Under the pieces are notes generated by a model, which saw only the letters and a program-made list of their open reading frames with translations, did not search any database and had not been told where the DNA came from. Made by a program: the position numbers and the translations under genes. Shown here one piece after another: positions 13,601 through 27,198 of a stretch of DNA of 64,000 bases (within the stretch, counting starts at the first letter, position 1; each line of letters opens with the position of its first letter). Source of the DNA: Physcomitrium patens (lineage: Eukaryota; Streptophyta; Bryopsida; Funariales; Funariaceae); assembly GCF_000002425.4 (NCBI RefSeq), contig NC_037255.1:24331389-24395388 (forward strand), written 5' to 3'.

Positions 13601-14577
13601 CTTCTAGTCTCAAGTTTATATAAATCTATATTTATAATAACATATTATTTCATCAAAATGGAGCATTTTGTGCTATGTAAAAAATCTATCATAAGTGAAG
13701 AAACAACTAAGCTTTTCATTGACAATATCTATTGCTATCATAGATTTTTTAAGGATATTATATCAAATAGGAGGATTTAATTTGTATCAAGATTTAAAGA
13801 TAGACTTAAAAATATCTTTTATTTTTCATCTTCAAATTAATGAACAAATAGAATGTATAAATCAAGTTTTGAAATAATATTTTAGGTGTATCAGCAACTA
13901 TCAATAAATGATTGAACAACTCTTTTACTATTTGCAAAGTTTGCTTATAATAACACAACACATTTTTCTATTCAATAAATATATTTTTTTACTAATTATA
14001 ATTATCATCTATGATTTTAAATTTTAAAATTTGATAATTTTATAATAAAATATTTAAAAAATAATTTATCTAAAATATATACAATAATAAAGGCATAACT
14101 AAAAGAAGCTCAAGAATGACAAAAGATCAATATGGATGCTTATTGCAAAAAATAACTTCAATTTTGCATTGGCAATAAGGCATGATTACTTTGGCATAAT
14201 ATCAAGACTATTTATTTTTATGACAAGTTAGATTATTATAGACTTGGACTATTTTTTATTAGTAATCAAGTCAATCTAATTGCTTATTAATTATATCTAT
14301 CAAAATCTATGAATATCCATCTCATCTTTCATATATCTTTTTTTAAGCCATATAAGATAATAAATATCTCAAGAAGAAGATAAATATCATCACCTCTTGT
14401 AGAAATAGATAATAATAAAGAATTTGAGGTAGAAGAAGTCTTAAATTCAAGGAAATGCCAAAATAGGTTAGAATATCTTGTTCATTTGCATGGATATAAT
14501 ATTAATAAATATATATGGAACCCAATAAAAAATCATACAAATACAATAGAAAAGGTTAAAACTTTTCATCAATAACA
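10681..14577 (+). pseudogene. Decayed gag-pol of chromodomain gypsy copy P1
   Basis: All parts of a Ty3/gypsy polyprotein can be followed in order, but every frame is broken by many stops and indels. Gag starts at 10681, with EDIEMIDVASKS and KKFDGIRSK. Protease remnants lie near 11640-11880. Reverse transcriptase remnants lie at about 12180-12750. The integrase core starts at 13583, where MDFIMDLL matches MDFITDLP in element T. A chromodomain lies at about 14425-14570, recognisable by LEYLVHLHGYNINKYIWNP. The copy is far more AT-rich than T, consistent with long cytosine deamination. It is certainly non-functional. Confidence 0.8.
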
Positions 14578-15027
14578 TCAATCAAAATCAAGATAAAAAT
14601 TCAAGCAATTTCCTACTACAAAACAAAAAATATTTAATAGAAATTCTATTCTATCTTCTACCCTTTATTGTGAGTTTTTTGTATTTTGTAACGATAACAA
14701 GATAGAGAATCTACAACCAACAAATTTAACTCAAGAGCCATTGTATGATGAATTATTGGATAAGTTATTATAATTGTCACAACCTTCAAGATAATGTAAT
14801 TGAAATGAAGATCCTTAAGAATGACATGTTTTTTTTTAAACAGATGGCAAGATACAATGCATTTGATATCACAACTTTAAAAGAAATTCTTAATATTTGG
14901 TGATTTTATTGAAATTAGAAACAATTCTTGATGACATAACAAATACTTTGTTTGAAAGAAGTTATAAAGACTTCAACAATGATCAAATAATATACTAGTC
15001 TTTTTTTTCTTGGAATAAGACATTATT
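14578..15027 (+). other. 3' internal region of P1, up to the F insertion
   Basis: This post-chromodomain sequence aligns with the reverse complement of 18760-19300 in D1, so it belongs to the element and not to the host. It breaks at 15027 and resumes at 52365, on the far side of element F. The resumed part matches D1 in the same order. Confidence 0.65.
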
Positions 15028-15514
15028 TGAAACAAAATTGGACTATCTCTAAATCTAAGAACTTTTCAATCTATAACAATATAAATCTTGTTATAATGTA
15101 GGATACTATAGATCATAACAAAACTGAACATATTTAAATAAAATAGAATATAAAAGGCAAAATAAAGCAAAAGAGAATAAAAAAAAAATTAAATAAAGAA
15201 ATATAAAATAAAACTTTATTAAGAAAAAGAAACCAAAGCCATACTTGAACAAATATTCAGATGATCTTAATCAATCTTATTTATACTTTTTTCAATCATT
15301 CTGAAACTTTTTAGTATATTTTTAATGATAAGTCCCACCTAGATAACCATTCTAAGCTCTTTTTTAGAATGTTCTATGGTAGATCCCACATAAACCAGTG
15401 ACTTAGTCAGAATTCTAAAAACTTTTAAAAACTTCTAAAATTTTCTCAAATATGGATTCAACTACATATTTCTATATGTTAACAATATAAATATCTTAAA
15501 TATACCTTGTTACA
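15028..15514 (-). repeat. 3' LTR of element F
   Basis: It pairs with 51879-52364. Shared landmarks are TTTTCAATC, AATATAAATCTTGT, TGTAGGATA, TTTTAGAATGTT and a terminal TTGTTACA or TTATTACA. Divergence is high and largely by transitions, so the insertion is old. Confidence 0.75.
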
Positions 15515-15534
15515 GTTAATCCTTCTCCACTAGT

Positions 15535-17110
15535 GCGGAATATCCTCATTTTGCTCTTGATGGTATCTCCAAATTATTTCTTGATAATGGATGAGGTTTT
15601 GTATAGGTTCTTATATTGCATCATAGATGGGATAATCTTTTTAGAAGACTTTGTACTGAAGTTGTGGATATCCATTGCTACAGTAAAGATAGCAATGCTT
15701 CAAAATACTATCCACTTCATATTCTTGTTGGTCATTAATCACAACTAGTGGTGGTAGTGGTGGTGGTTGATTTCAATCTAAAAAGCACCTTGACTTAGTA
15801 TAAAATCCATTGAATTATGAAACATCAAAGATTAGATGGATCCAAATATATAGCAAAAGCACAAGGCAGTATGAAACATCAAAAATCACTATTGAATTGT
15901 GGAAAGGTCCAAGCCATTGAGGTGTTAACTTACAAATTTGAGTTGATATAATAAGTGGAAAGTTAGCATTAAAAAGTAATATCGAGTCATCTTCTTAGAA
16001 GGTCTTATATTACTGGTGATTATTTGCATATTACTTTTATCAATTTTTTGTAATAAAGAGGCAAGGCCATTGTAAACTGTTGTATAAATTCTTTCGTTGT
16101 TGAGTTGTTGGTGTTAGTGGGATGATAGAAAGTTATTGGTATAATTGGATGCTCATCAGTATTAAAGAAGAATGGCAATTAATCATTACTTACTTGAATA
16201 TTATCATTGTAAGTAAACTCCAAGGACGTCAAATATTCATCTCAATTATTATGATGAACTCCTACAAATGTCCATAGCACATCTTTCAAGCTTTGATTTG
16301 CATGCTCTATTTGTCCATTTATTTGTAAATAAAAGGCCTTGGATATGGTGAATTTTGTGCTCAATGGCTTGAATAAAGCCTACCAAAAATTTCTCATGAA
16401 ATGTGGATCTCAATCTAAAATGATGATATGAGGTAACTTATGGTGACAAAAGATAATATTGAAGAAGACTTGTGCAAGTGCTAGGACATCAATATTATCA
16501 ACTAAGTGAAGTTGCTTTGAGATTTGATTCACAAACATAGCAATCGTGATGTGATTGTAAGGCATTTGCAATAAATATGTAATAAGATCCATAGTTCTAA
16601 CATACTATAGATAGTAGAATTAGTTACAATAATCCAAGAAATGTTGCATTTTATACTTTGTTATATTTGCATGACTTGCAAGAGTGTACAAAAGCTCAAA
16701 GATTATAATTCAAATCTATTCAAAATTATCTCCTTAAGATCTATTCTAAAGACTTTTCACACCTTAGATGTCTAGATATTATAATGTCATATTTATCTTG
16801 AAATATGTATATCTAGAATATAACATCGTCAAGTATATAAATTTATTTCTTGAAATAAAATAAGCCATCACTAAGACAATAATCTTAATATTGCACATCG
16901 CCCATTTTCAGCCATTCAGTAATCATCTTTAAATAAGAATCATAATATATAGCTTCTTTCCATTTTGCTCCTCTTGGCAAGTTTGAAATGATATTACTAA
17001 TGGTAGCAACTTCTGCCTTGTCCTCCAATTCAAGCATCAAGTTTGGTTTGTACAATAAGGTATTCAGTATGATGTGTTGTTGCCTTTGCTTATATTCAAG
17101 CTGAATGTCA
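15535..17110 (-). pseudogene. Decayed integrase and chromodomain of element F
   Basis: Reading leftward on the minus strand, the integrase core at about 16590-15950 shows MFVNQISKQLHLV, NIIFCHHKLPHIIILD and INGQIEHANQSLKDVL. These correspond to the DRLSK, SDRDP and DGQTERANR blocks of gypsy integrases. A chromodomain follows at about 15735-15535, with EYEVDSILKH and YHQEQNEDIPH. Stops and frameshifts are frequent. The integrase wording differs from that of D1/T, so F is a separate chromovirus family. Confidence 0.65.
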
Positions 17111-18194
17111 AAGAATTATAATTATTCTTCTCAATAGTATTGTATTATAATTATTTATAGTATATAAAAATTAACTAAAATATATAATGTATTTATAAGT
17201 ATTGATATATATTAAAGTGGTTAGTAGGTTAATTTAAAGAAAGTTGATGTAAAAATATTTACTTTGAGATTTACCTATATTGATTATAGTATTTAAACTA
17301 TATAAGATTTAAATATTTAGTATAAAATTTAAGGAAAAGATTGAGACTCAAAGATAAAGATCCAAACCTCTAAGAAACTTATTTGGAGAGATGAAAACAA
17401 GGTATAGATGGATGAAGGTAAAAGGTAAAGATCTTCATCCCTATTAATCAAAAGCTACATCCAATAGGCATTCAGCAAGTTGTCTGCAACCATAAAAAAG
17501 ATTTTGGGGACTTCAAAAGAGACATCTAAAAATAAGAAGTATGAATTATAAGATTTAGAATTTAGACTACAATTTGTGTGCAAATTTTAAAGGATTTGGA
17601 ATTAATATGATGAAATCATAGTCATTTTAAATTAAAGTATCTTTTTAAGACATACTATTATTCTTTTTAGGATATAAGAAGTTTTATGATAGATTTTGGA
17701 AATCGAAAGGTGCAATTATAAGGATAATTTTAAGTTCTACATCTTTTATGAAAGACTTTTTGGATTTGGAGTTTTTATAAAGGAGTTATAGAGCATTGAA
17801 GAAAACATATGTAATTCAAAGGTAGTAAGTCATTTTGTATATAAGTAAGGATATGAAGCTACTATTAGGATTTTGGCAATATTTCAAGATTCGTATTGAA
17901 TTTTTAGTTGAAATTTGTTGTGGTAGTTGTTAAAAATACATCAATACTTCATGTAAAATTTTGATTTGTTTGAATGGTTTGATTGTGGAATATGAATTGT
18001 TGAAGTTGAAGAAAAATTCACCTTATGGATATATAAGGTTTTATAATATTTTAATGACATTTTGAATGATCGTTGATATTAAGGGCTTATGTATTGATGT
18101 GATTGATCCTATAGGAACAATTTTATATATAAACTTAGTATTTTTTTATCTTAAGATTACATTAAGCAATTAGTGATAGCCAAAAGTCTAACGC
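17111..18194. other. Unassigned AT-rich block inside element F
   Basis: About 1.1 kb lies between the F integrase remnant and the D1 insertion point. I find no gypsy motif, no LTR-like ends and no long frame on either strand. It could be strongly decayed F reverse transcriptase and RNase H, or another unrecognised insertion. Confidence 0.3.
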
Positions 18195-18741
18195 TATCAA
18201 GAATATGAATCTTGAAGAAAGAAATCCTTAATATACTCTTGTATTGCTGAAAAGAACTAGAAAGTCAATCAAAGATGATATAATATTCAACTAGAATGGT
18301 TATTACCAAAAACAAGAAGTCTAGAAAGTCTTGAATCAAGATTAAGGACTACGAAGGTATTGACAAGAGTGAAGAAGGCTTCACTCTTGCCTCCATATAT
18401 ACTCTTAATTAGGAGTTATATGGCAATATCCTATAGGACCTCCAAAATGAATTGACTTTATAAGATACATATCTTAATTTGCAAGGTAAGTTTTTTATAT
18501 ATGCACCACATACTTAGCTTGTTTTGTAAGCTACTAATACATGGTTAATTTGTTGACCATGTTTCTAACCTACTAATCAATTACAAATACATGTAAAATC
18601 AAAGAATCATCTATGAAGCTTCTAAAAAGCTTTGCTAGAATATATTATGAAATTAATCTACTTTTATTTATTTTTATGTACTACTACCTAATCATATAGA
18701 TATTTATTAAAGTACATATATATGTATATATATATGTGACA
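18195..18741 (-). repeat. 3' LTR of D1
   Basis: It aligns over its length with 47702-48238, sharing GAAAAGAACTAGAAAGTCA, GACAAGAGTGAAGAAGGCTT, a TATATA-containing core and a terminal GTGACA. In plus coordinates the LTR begins TATCAAG and ends GTGACA. Confidence 0.75.
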
Positions 18742-20335
18742 TTATGTCTTCTTTTAGGAATAAGTTCTATAAAGAGCAGTATCATGTGTTAATGAAATCT
18801 AAGATACAACAAATTATATTTACCACATACTCTAATCTTTGTTTTTTTTGAAGATGGTTAATAGATCTTCTTAGTCTTTAATAGTATCTCATATATAGGC
18901 AGAAAGACCACTTTATTATTTATTGTTGTTGAGGCCTTTGTAACTTCATTCAAATAAAACATTTAGAACACCGTCACGAGTTGTTTCTATCTCTAATAAA
19001 ATATCCAAACATTGGAAGTCTCTTCCAAGGTCGTAATACCAAACATATTGTATCTTGCCATCTATTCAAGAAAAGATATGTTATTTTTGAGGATTTTCAT
19101 CTTAATTATGTTTTCTTGAAGGTTGTGATTGTGACAATATCTTGTTTGATAAGTTAGCAAGTAAAAGCTCTTAAATTGAATCTATTGATTGTTAATTCTC
19201 TATTTTTTTTAGCATTACAAATATACAAAAGCTACAAAGAAAAATAAAAGATAGAATGTTATCTTCTTTTAATCTTATTTCTTTTATAGCAAAGATTTAT
19301 TATTCTTTATCTTAATTTTAATAGATGTTATCAATGAAAAGCCTCAACTCTCTTTATTGTATTTATAAGATTCTTTGTTCGCTGCCATGTGCATTCACTA
19401 ATATCATATTTGTACCATTAAACAAGATATTCTAACTTATTTTGTCGTTGCCTTGAATCTAAGACTTCTTCTACTTTGAATTCTTAATTATTATTCACTT
19501 CTATAGGAAGAGGTGGCATTTGTCTTTTTTTTGAGATATTCACTATTTTATATGGTTTAAGAAGAGATACGTGAAATATAGGGTGGATCTTCATAGACTC
19601 TAGTAGATATAATTGATAAGCAATAGGATTGAGTGATTCATTAATAGAAAAAGGTCAAAGCTTACAATAGTCTAATTTATCATAAAGACATTTAGTATTG
19701 ATATTGAAATAAAGTGACCATACTTTATCATCCACATTAAATTGTGGTTGTTCCTTGCGATAGACATCTGCATTAATCTGTTGTTGTTCTTAAGCTCCCT
19801 TTAACAACACTTTCATTGTTACATGTAGTTGTGACAAATAATTTTCCAAATCTTTCACTATAAGATTATCAACTTTTAAAAAGTCAAAAGTATCAAGTTA
19901 TAAATGATAACCATAATTGATATTTTTTTTTTTTTTTTGAGTGGAAGAATATATCAAATTATTGTATACAAATTCTATCAATAGTAAAAAAATTGTCCAA
20001 TCATCTCAATGATAGTTGGTAGTACAACTCAAGTATGCTCCAAAATTTAATTCATCCATTCTATTTATCCATTAGTTTAAAGATAAAAATCCAAAGAAAG
20101 CTTTATATCTACTTTTAAAATCTTGAAAAGGGTTTTTCAAAATCTTGACAAAAATTGAGTCTTTTTATTTTATATAATATATTTAAGCAATCCATGATAG
20201 TGATAGATATTATTAAAAAAAAAAAAAACTTAGCCATTTTTTCACCTAAGATAGATTTTGTAGATAGTATAAAATGTGCCATCTTGATAAAATGATCTAC
20301 TACCTTAAATATGAACTTGAGATTGAAAGATCTAT
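18742..20335 (-). pseudogene. D1 post-integrase region and chromodomain remnant
   Basis: The reverse complement follows the end of element T's integrase. It includes a segment corresponding to the T sequence IGDKVWLLRRNIKT (near 19700-19770) and a chromodomain remnant near 19430-19500. The outer part, 18760-19300, matches the 3' internal region of P1. Frames are broken throughout. Confidence 0.6.
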
Positions 20336-22090
20336 TGTTGTATTATGTGAAGTATTGCTTTAGAGTGCACTGGGTACTTAACTGTAGAAGATAGAATAAA
20401 AATTGTAATAACAAAATCTTAATTCAAATAGAATATCAAATAAACTCTAATTAAATCTTAACAATGCTAAATCAATTTTATTCAAATTCATAAAGAATCT
20501 TAAAGAAATTACAAAGAAACAATAAAAAAATCTTTAAAAAGTTGAAAGAAAATCCACAATAAACCTTAAAAGAATCCTTAAGAAGTTCTAAAAAATATTA
20601 AAATAATTAAAAATACATCTTAAATAAATCTCAACTAAGTTCTAATTTAATTCTAGGTGAAACTCTAATAGACTTCAATCAAACCTTAGACAAATCTTAA
20701 ATTCTAAATCAAATCTTAGATTAAATTTTAGATCCCAAACCAAATCTTAAATCAAATCTTAGATAAATTCTAAATCCTAAATCAAACCCTAGATAAATCC
20801 TAGATCCTAAATTAAACCATAAAAAAATCCTAAATTCTAATTCAAATCTTAAATCAAATTCTAAATAAATTCTAAATTAAACCTTAAACAAATTCTAAAT
20901 CCTAAATCAAATCTTGGACAAATTCTAAAATCTAAACCAAACCCTAGATCAAACCTTACATCAAATCTTACATCCTAAATCAAATCCTAGATCAAATCCT
21001 ATATCAAACCCTAGATCCTAAACCAAATCCTAACTCTACTCAATTTAATACTAGTGTAGTTTAGAACCTCAATATCTATCAATTGAAGTGTTGATCTTGC
21101 TTAAAAAATTTATACACCTTTTAATAACTAAATTGGCAACTAGAAAATAAAATTTGAAGATAATTGCACTTATCAAATTGAAGAAAAATCCTAATTTCTA
21201 CTCAAGTATAGGCTAGCCTTCTATTCCAATCTAAATATAGAAATTTTAGTACCAATATCTCTTTATCAAGCCATTCATATATTTTCAAATTTTACATGTG
21301 TATAGAAAATCAAGTATTTTATTCTTACACATAACTTCTATCTCAATTCAATTAGTAGATTATTAAAGATCTTAAAAATCCTAACTACCTTTTAAAGTCC
21401 AATTTCTAAGACCTCAACCTACTTGAAATTTAATAGCCTATAGTTCAACCATTTGATCAAGCTCAAACTTATAGTATATACTTCACACAACTATTCTCAT
21501 AAGAAATCAAATTTTGAACTCTAGATCTATTATCAAACTTACAAAATTCTCCAAAATGTAATATCTTTTTTATTTCACAAATTCCAAAGTCATCCAAAAG
21601 AATTGTGAATTTGCAAAGCTCTTGTAAAGTCATTACATACTCAATTCTCTCAAAATCAATGTTCAAAGAAATTTTATCAAGTTTGCTTTGAAATTCCACT
21701 CTTTAATATGCCAAAGAATCTCAGAATTGCCATAAGTGCTCGATTTGGTGCTTTGGGATCTGATTTGGACCCAAGTTGATAATCGATCCTCTTTGGATAT
21801 CAAATTTTGTCTTTTTGAGTTAATTTTTATTCCAATCAATTTCTAATTTCTTCTTACATATGCTCATATTCTTTATTTTTCTAATCTATCTTATTTTTTC
21901 TTATTTATGGCCTTATAAAGTAAGTAGAAGCCTACTTTAGAAAAAGATAGTATTTAAATCTTTAATTCTACTTTCTTTTGGACCATTGTCTATTTTCTAA
22001 GATAATTTGCTATAATATTTGAACTAAGATCTTCTATAATATAATGGATTCTTCATCCCTTTCACCTATTAGTCATGTTAGATCATGATA
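20336..22090 (-). mobile_element. Old solo LTR of the B lineage (copy C1)
   Basis: It begins TGTTGTATTATGTGAAG, matching the conserved B-type LTR terminus TGTCGTATTACGTGC, and ends ...CATGATA. Flanks are CTAT and TTAT, a 4-bp TSD differing by one transition. The left end is followed by a region of repeated AAATCCTAAATC-like units (20640-21030). It aligns with 48781-50207. No internal coding region remains, so it is a solo LTR. It cuts the D1 integrase just after the segment matching FITDLPP in T. Confidence 0.65.
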
Positions 22091-22738
22091 TTATAATAAA
22101 ATCCAAAGAAATAAAAGACCATGGTTGTTTTGGAATAGGTAATGCCTAAAGAAGTCCATAAGATCAATGGCAAGGAGTTTTGGATCTTGAAAAAATATCA
22201 TATGATTGTACAAAGTCTTTGATTACCTTTTACATTTGAAGCCACTAAAAATCTCTTGATATTAGCTCAAAAATCTTATTGTATCTAAAATGTCCAATTG
22301 TAGAAAAGTCATGACAAATTTGAAGAACATATAAGCATGTTCTATCTTTTAAAATATATAATCATTCCTTAAAATAGTTCAGATTATTTTTAAACTTGAA
22401 CTTAAAAGTATCATAAAACTTAAAAGATTTATTTTTGATATCATGGATAAGAATCAAAGTATATACTTGATTAAATTTATTTGACAAAGATTAAATCAAT
22501 AATCAATATTACTTTTATTGCTTAAAGGTGAAAATATTTTAGATTCAAGAGAATCATTCTTTATTGATCAAGAGATGTATTTTCTTCTTTTAATATAAGA
22601 TATGTACATTTAGAAAAGACATCTAACAAACCTTGTTTTTTAAGTTGATAAGTAATCTTAAAATCCAATGAGCTTGACAACAATTTAAAATATGTGCCGA
22701 CATGAAATACTTAAGGTTCTTGTAATTTGAATATACAG
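22091..22738 (-). pseudogene. D1 RNase H end and integrase start remnant
   Basis: The reverse complement of 22091-22260 reads like the HHCC-to-core junction of T. The block around CCATGGTTGTTTTGGAATAGG corresponds to the T segment PLPIPRRPWS. Sequence up to 22738 corresponds to the RNase H C-terminus. It ends abruptly at the LTR y boundary and resumes at 45322. Confidence 0.65.
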
Positions 22739-23046
22739 TGTCGTATTACATGCTATCTTACTTGAGAATGCAATGGGCATCTGGCTGTGGAAGATAAAAT
22801 TTTTTTTTGCAAGTATCCGGGTAGGCTAGTGGATTTCAACCATCTAAATACAACTATTTCAGATTTCAATGTAAAAGCTTAATCCCATTAAAAATGCTTA
22901 GAAATACTATTTTAATAACTTTAAGATATTATAAGCATAAGTCTTTTGTTATTTGTTAGTTTTATTTTAATTTTAATTTTATTTTATTTTTTAACCTTAA
23001 TCCTAGACAGTGAGCTTCGGCAAGCTATAATTCTCAATATGACCGT

Positions 23047-24316
23047 TGTCGTATTATGTGCTTTCCTGCTCGAGAACGCGCCGGGCGTCTGGCTGTAGAA
23101 GGTAATATGAAGATTTGCCAATAGTCAAGCAATCTATCAGTTTTCTGACTGCAGGAATATAAACGACTGCAAGAATACACCGTAAATCTATACGGATGCC
23201 CTTTGACTGCTTGTCGAAGTCCTTTTTGTCCCAGTCGATAGGTCTCTAGACGTTACAGAGAACCCCGAACAACCCAATCTGCTAATCTCCGATACCGCTT
23301 TGTACTTACGATCTTGTATCCACTGACTGTCTTGTTAGATTAACCCAATAAATTTCATGCACTCCGCATACTCAATCCTATAGACACCCTTTTAATTCTT
23401 CAATCACAGACGTAACTCGATTTCACAAAACAGTCAGGAGTAATCAAACCCACTTCATTAAAAAAATCCTGATTCACCATTACAACACTGACTTCAGCAA
23501 CAATTGCCTCAGTCTTCCCAAAACCCTATGAAGAAGAAAAATCCAATTCTCCGTCTTTTCTTTCTCGATCCGAAGCATGAAGCTCCTCTCCAATCCCCTT
23601 GATCTTCAAAAACCTCCAATGAAACCGAACTGTTAACCTTGCAAAGAGCTTGAAGCTAGCTCTTCTATCCAAAAAACCCCCCCCCCCCTCTGATCTCATT
23701 CTTTCCCTAACCTTATTCTCTGAATTTCTTCAATCTTCCGTCTTGGATCCGGAATTGGCTTCCATCGTCAGAGCTTAGATCCGAAATTGGCTCCCGCCAT
23801 CAGAGCTTCCTCCTCCGTTTTTACCTTTAAGAGATCCATTTACCAAAAACAACGTTCCCTGAAACGGCACAGAGAATAGGACAGCCTGAAATAGAATCGA
23901 AACCCCGTACTCGGGTCCACATTGAGTCGCTTGACCAATTCAAGTCTCATATTGGGTAAGATGCCCGTAGTAACCCGGATGTTCCCATAATTAGACTGCA
24001 TTGGGTTGCCCGACCAATTCAGGTCTCATATTGGGTAAGAGGACCCGGATTGAATTCTTGAAATTGGATCCAATTGGCTCTTCAAACCAGCTCACCTGTC
24101 GTGTGAATTGGTCCTTTCTCTTCCTGCTGACTCCCGTTATTGGAATCGAATGGAGCATTTCAGTATGCCCCAGTTGACTGTAACGGGGTGACTGAACCTG
24201 GCCACTCAGTATTTGCACTGGAGTTGGTCATTGCTCCCAATATTCGAAGTAATTGAACATTAATAAAAGTCCCCTTTCTTTATATTTTCAAGGTATACTC
24301 GTGTTACAACACGACA
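23047..24316 (-). mobile_element. Solo B-type LTR inside LTR y
   Basis: It runs from TGTCGTATTATGTGC to TTACAACACGACA, 1270 bp, and aligns along its length with the LTRs of B2. Flanks CCGT and CTGT form a 4-bp TSD with one C-to-T change. A poly-C run of about 12 lies near 23681. The open frames inside are LTR sequence, not genes. Confidence 0.85.
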
Positions 24317-25189
24317 CTGTCCGATGGTTGTAAACTTCTACCACTAATGTCTTTGCAAGCCTTCCAAATGCTCAAGAAGTTTCAATCCAATCTAACTTAC
24401 AAGTTGCAAAAAAATGCCGTTAATCCACACTAATATATCTTGACCGCCTCCTAGAAGTCCTTGACTTACTATGCCAAAAGTCATCTTATTCTAGCTGGTA
24501 GATCTCCAGATATTACAAAAACCCTAAACAATCCCAATTTGCTAACTTTCAATACTTTATTATATTAATAGTCAAATATCCTCTATCTGTTTCATCAGAT
24601 TAACACAACTTTTTGCATGCACTTGGCATACTCAATCCTCTAGACACCCCTAAATGTCAACCGCAGAAGTTTCTTCAATTTCACAAAATAGTCAAGAGTA
24701 CCAGCCGTTACTTTATTGTAAAAAATCCGATTCACCAATACAAACACTGACTTTTAGCAACGATTGCAAAAGTCTTCCCAAACCCTATGAAATCCAATTC
24801 TACACTTTTCGAAGGAGCTTGAAGCTAGCTCTCCGACCCTAAAATCCTGATCTCCGAATGCCCCTTTCCTTATCCTCTCCTCCCTTTTAACTCCATGTGG
24901 TCCCCTTTTCTTCTGCCCTAGTTTCCGAATTGGAACACCCAATGGTGCCTCCCCGGAATTCCTGTTTCTAAAAGAATCTTTCTATAGAAAGAACGTTTCT
25001 CTCGAAACGGCATAGAGAACGGAACAGCTTGAAATGGAATCGAAGCCTCCGTATCCGCGACTTCATTGGATTGCCCAACCAAATCAGGTCTCATACTAGA
25101 TAAGCGGCCCGTACTAGGACCTGGATTGGATATTCCCATAATTGGGTCAAATTGACCCTTCACATCAAAATCACCCGAATATTAAATTG

Positions 25190-25393
25190 GTCTTTTTTCT
25201 TTTTTTCAACTCTTGGTAAGAATGGCTCGGATTCATTCCACTTGATTTATCGGAGAATCTTGAGGACCTTGATTTATCTCCTCAATTTTTCTTTAGCTTT
25301 GGATCTGTTGATCCCGCTTATTGAAATTGGATGGAGCATTACATTGTTGATAAGTATGCCTCGTCTGCTTACAATTCCTACACATGAGCGCAT
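25190..25393 (-). pseudogene. Left half of a gag-like zinc-knuckle segment in LTR y
   Basis: The minus strand reads CRNCKQTRHTYQQC, a complete CX2CX4HX4C knuckle, then NAPSNFNKRDQQ and two stops. It joins in frame with 44979-45253 once LTR x and its 4-bp duplication are removed. Part of this stretch also aligns with ordinary B-type LTR sequence around GCATACTGAAATGCTCC. The knuckle is therefore either an ancestral part of the LTR or a captured gag fragment. Confidence 0.5.
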
Positions 25394-25784
25394 TGTCGTA
25401 TTGTAATACGAGTATACCGTGAAAATATAAAGAAAGAAGACTTTTATTAATATTTAGTTACTTCGAATATTGGGAGCAACAACCAATTCCAGTGCAAATA
25501 CTGAGAGGCAAGGGTCAATCACCCCGTTACAATCAGCCGAGGCATACTGAAATGCTCCATTTGATTCCAATAACGGGAGTCAATAGAAAGGAAAAGGACC
25601 AATTCAACGACAGGTGAGCCTGGTTCGAAGAGCCATTTGGATCTAATTTTAAGACATCCAATCCAGGTCCTATTACAGGCCTTTTACCCAATATGAGACA
25701 TAAATTGGTCGGGCGACTCAATGTGGTCCCGATTACGGGGTTCCGATTCTGTTTCAGGCTGTTTCGTCCTTTGTGCCATTCCAG

Positions 25785-27136
25785 TGTCGTATTACATGCT
25801 TTCCTGCTCGAGAACGCGCCGGGCGTCTAGCTCTAGAAGGTAGTATGGAGATTCGCCAATAGTCAAGTAGTCTATCAGTTTTTGACTGCTAGAATATAAA
25901 TGACTCCAAGAATACACCGTAAATCTACACGGATGCACTTCGACTGCTTGTCGAAGTCCTTTTTGCCCCAACCGGTAGGTCTCTAGACAATACAGAGAAC
26001 CCCGAACAACCCAATCTACTAATCTCCGATACCGTTTTGTACTTACGATCTTGTATCCACTGACTGTCTTGTTAGATTAACCCAATAAATTTCATGCACT
26101 CCGCATACTCAATCCTATAGACACCCTTTTAATTCTTCAATCACAGACGTAACTCGATTTCACAAAACAGTCAAGAGTAATCAAACCCACTTCATTAAAA
26201 AAATCCCGATTCACCATTACAACACTGACTTCAGCAACAATTGCCTCAGTCTTCCCAAAACCCTATGAAGAAGAAAACCCAATTCTCCGTCTTTTCTTCC
26301 CCGATCCGAAGCATGAAGCTCCTCTCCAATCTCCCTGATCTTCAAAAAACCTCTAATGAAACCGAACTAGTAACCTTGAAAAATAACTTGAAGCTAGCTC
26401 TTCGATCCAAAAAATCCTTGATCTAAAAAAAAAAACCCCCCAAAAACTTATTCTCCCCCTAACCTTATTCTCTGAATTTCTTCAATCTTTCGTCTTGGAT
26501 CCGAAATTGGCTCCCACCGTCAGAGCTTAGATCTAAAATTGGCTCCCGCCGTCAGAGTTTTCTCCTCCGTTTTTACCTTTAAGAGATCCATTTACCGAAA
26601 ACAACGTTCCCTGAAATGGCACAGAGAATAGAACAGCCTGAAACAGAATCGAAACCCCGTACTCAGGTCCACATTGAGTCGCTTGACCAATTCAGGTCTC
26701 ATATTGAGTAAGATGCCTGTAGTAATCTGGATGTTCCCGTAATTGCATCAAATTGGTCCTTCGCGTCAGACTGGCTGAGGCCCATAGTAAGACCTGGATT
26801 TTTCCGTAATTAAACTGCATTGGGTTGCCCGACCAATGCAGGTCTCATATTGGGTAAGAGGACCCAGATTGGATTCTTGAAATTGGATCCAATTGGCTCT
26901 TCAAACCAGGCTCACCCGTCGTGTGAATTGGTCCTTTTTCTTCTTGCTGACTCCCGTTATTGGAATCGAATGGAGAATTTCAGTATGCCCCGGCTGACTG
27001 TAACGGGGTGACTGAACCTGGCCACTCAGTATTTGCACTAGAGTTGGTCGTTGCTTCCAATATTCGAGGTAATTGAACATTAATAAAAGTCCCCTTTCTT
27101 TATATTTTCACAGTATACTCGTGTTACAACACGACA
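25785..27136 (-). repeat. 3' LTR of B2
   Basis: It runs TGTCGTATTACATGC to TTACAACACGACA in plus coordinates. It pairs with 42923-44274, from which it differs at few positions. A purine-rich tract in element orientation (TTCAGAGGGGGTGGA) abuts it at 27137, as expected for the polypurine tract. Confidence 0.9.
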
Positions 27137-27198
27137 TCCACCCCCTCTGAACCTGTGCATCCTCCGGTATGCACCAATTTACCCAATTGCTGTTTGAT

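Noticed and set aside
20640-21030. Interstitial telomere repeats
   Set aside because: The units vary and rarely contain the exact CCCTAAA heptamer in register.
23991-24218. 75-codon minus-strand frame in a B-type LTR, repeated in other LTRs
   Set aside because: It recurs only because LTRs are repeated, and it is broken differently in each copy. It was kept only as a possible trace of the zinc-knuckle segment.
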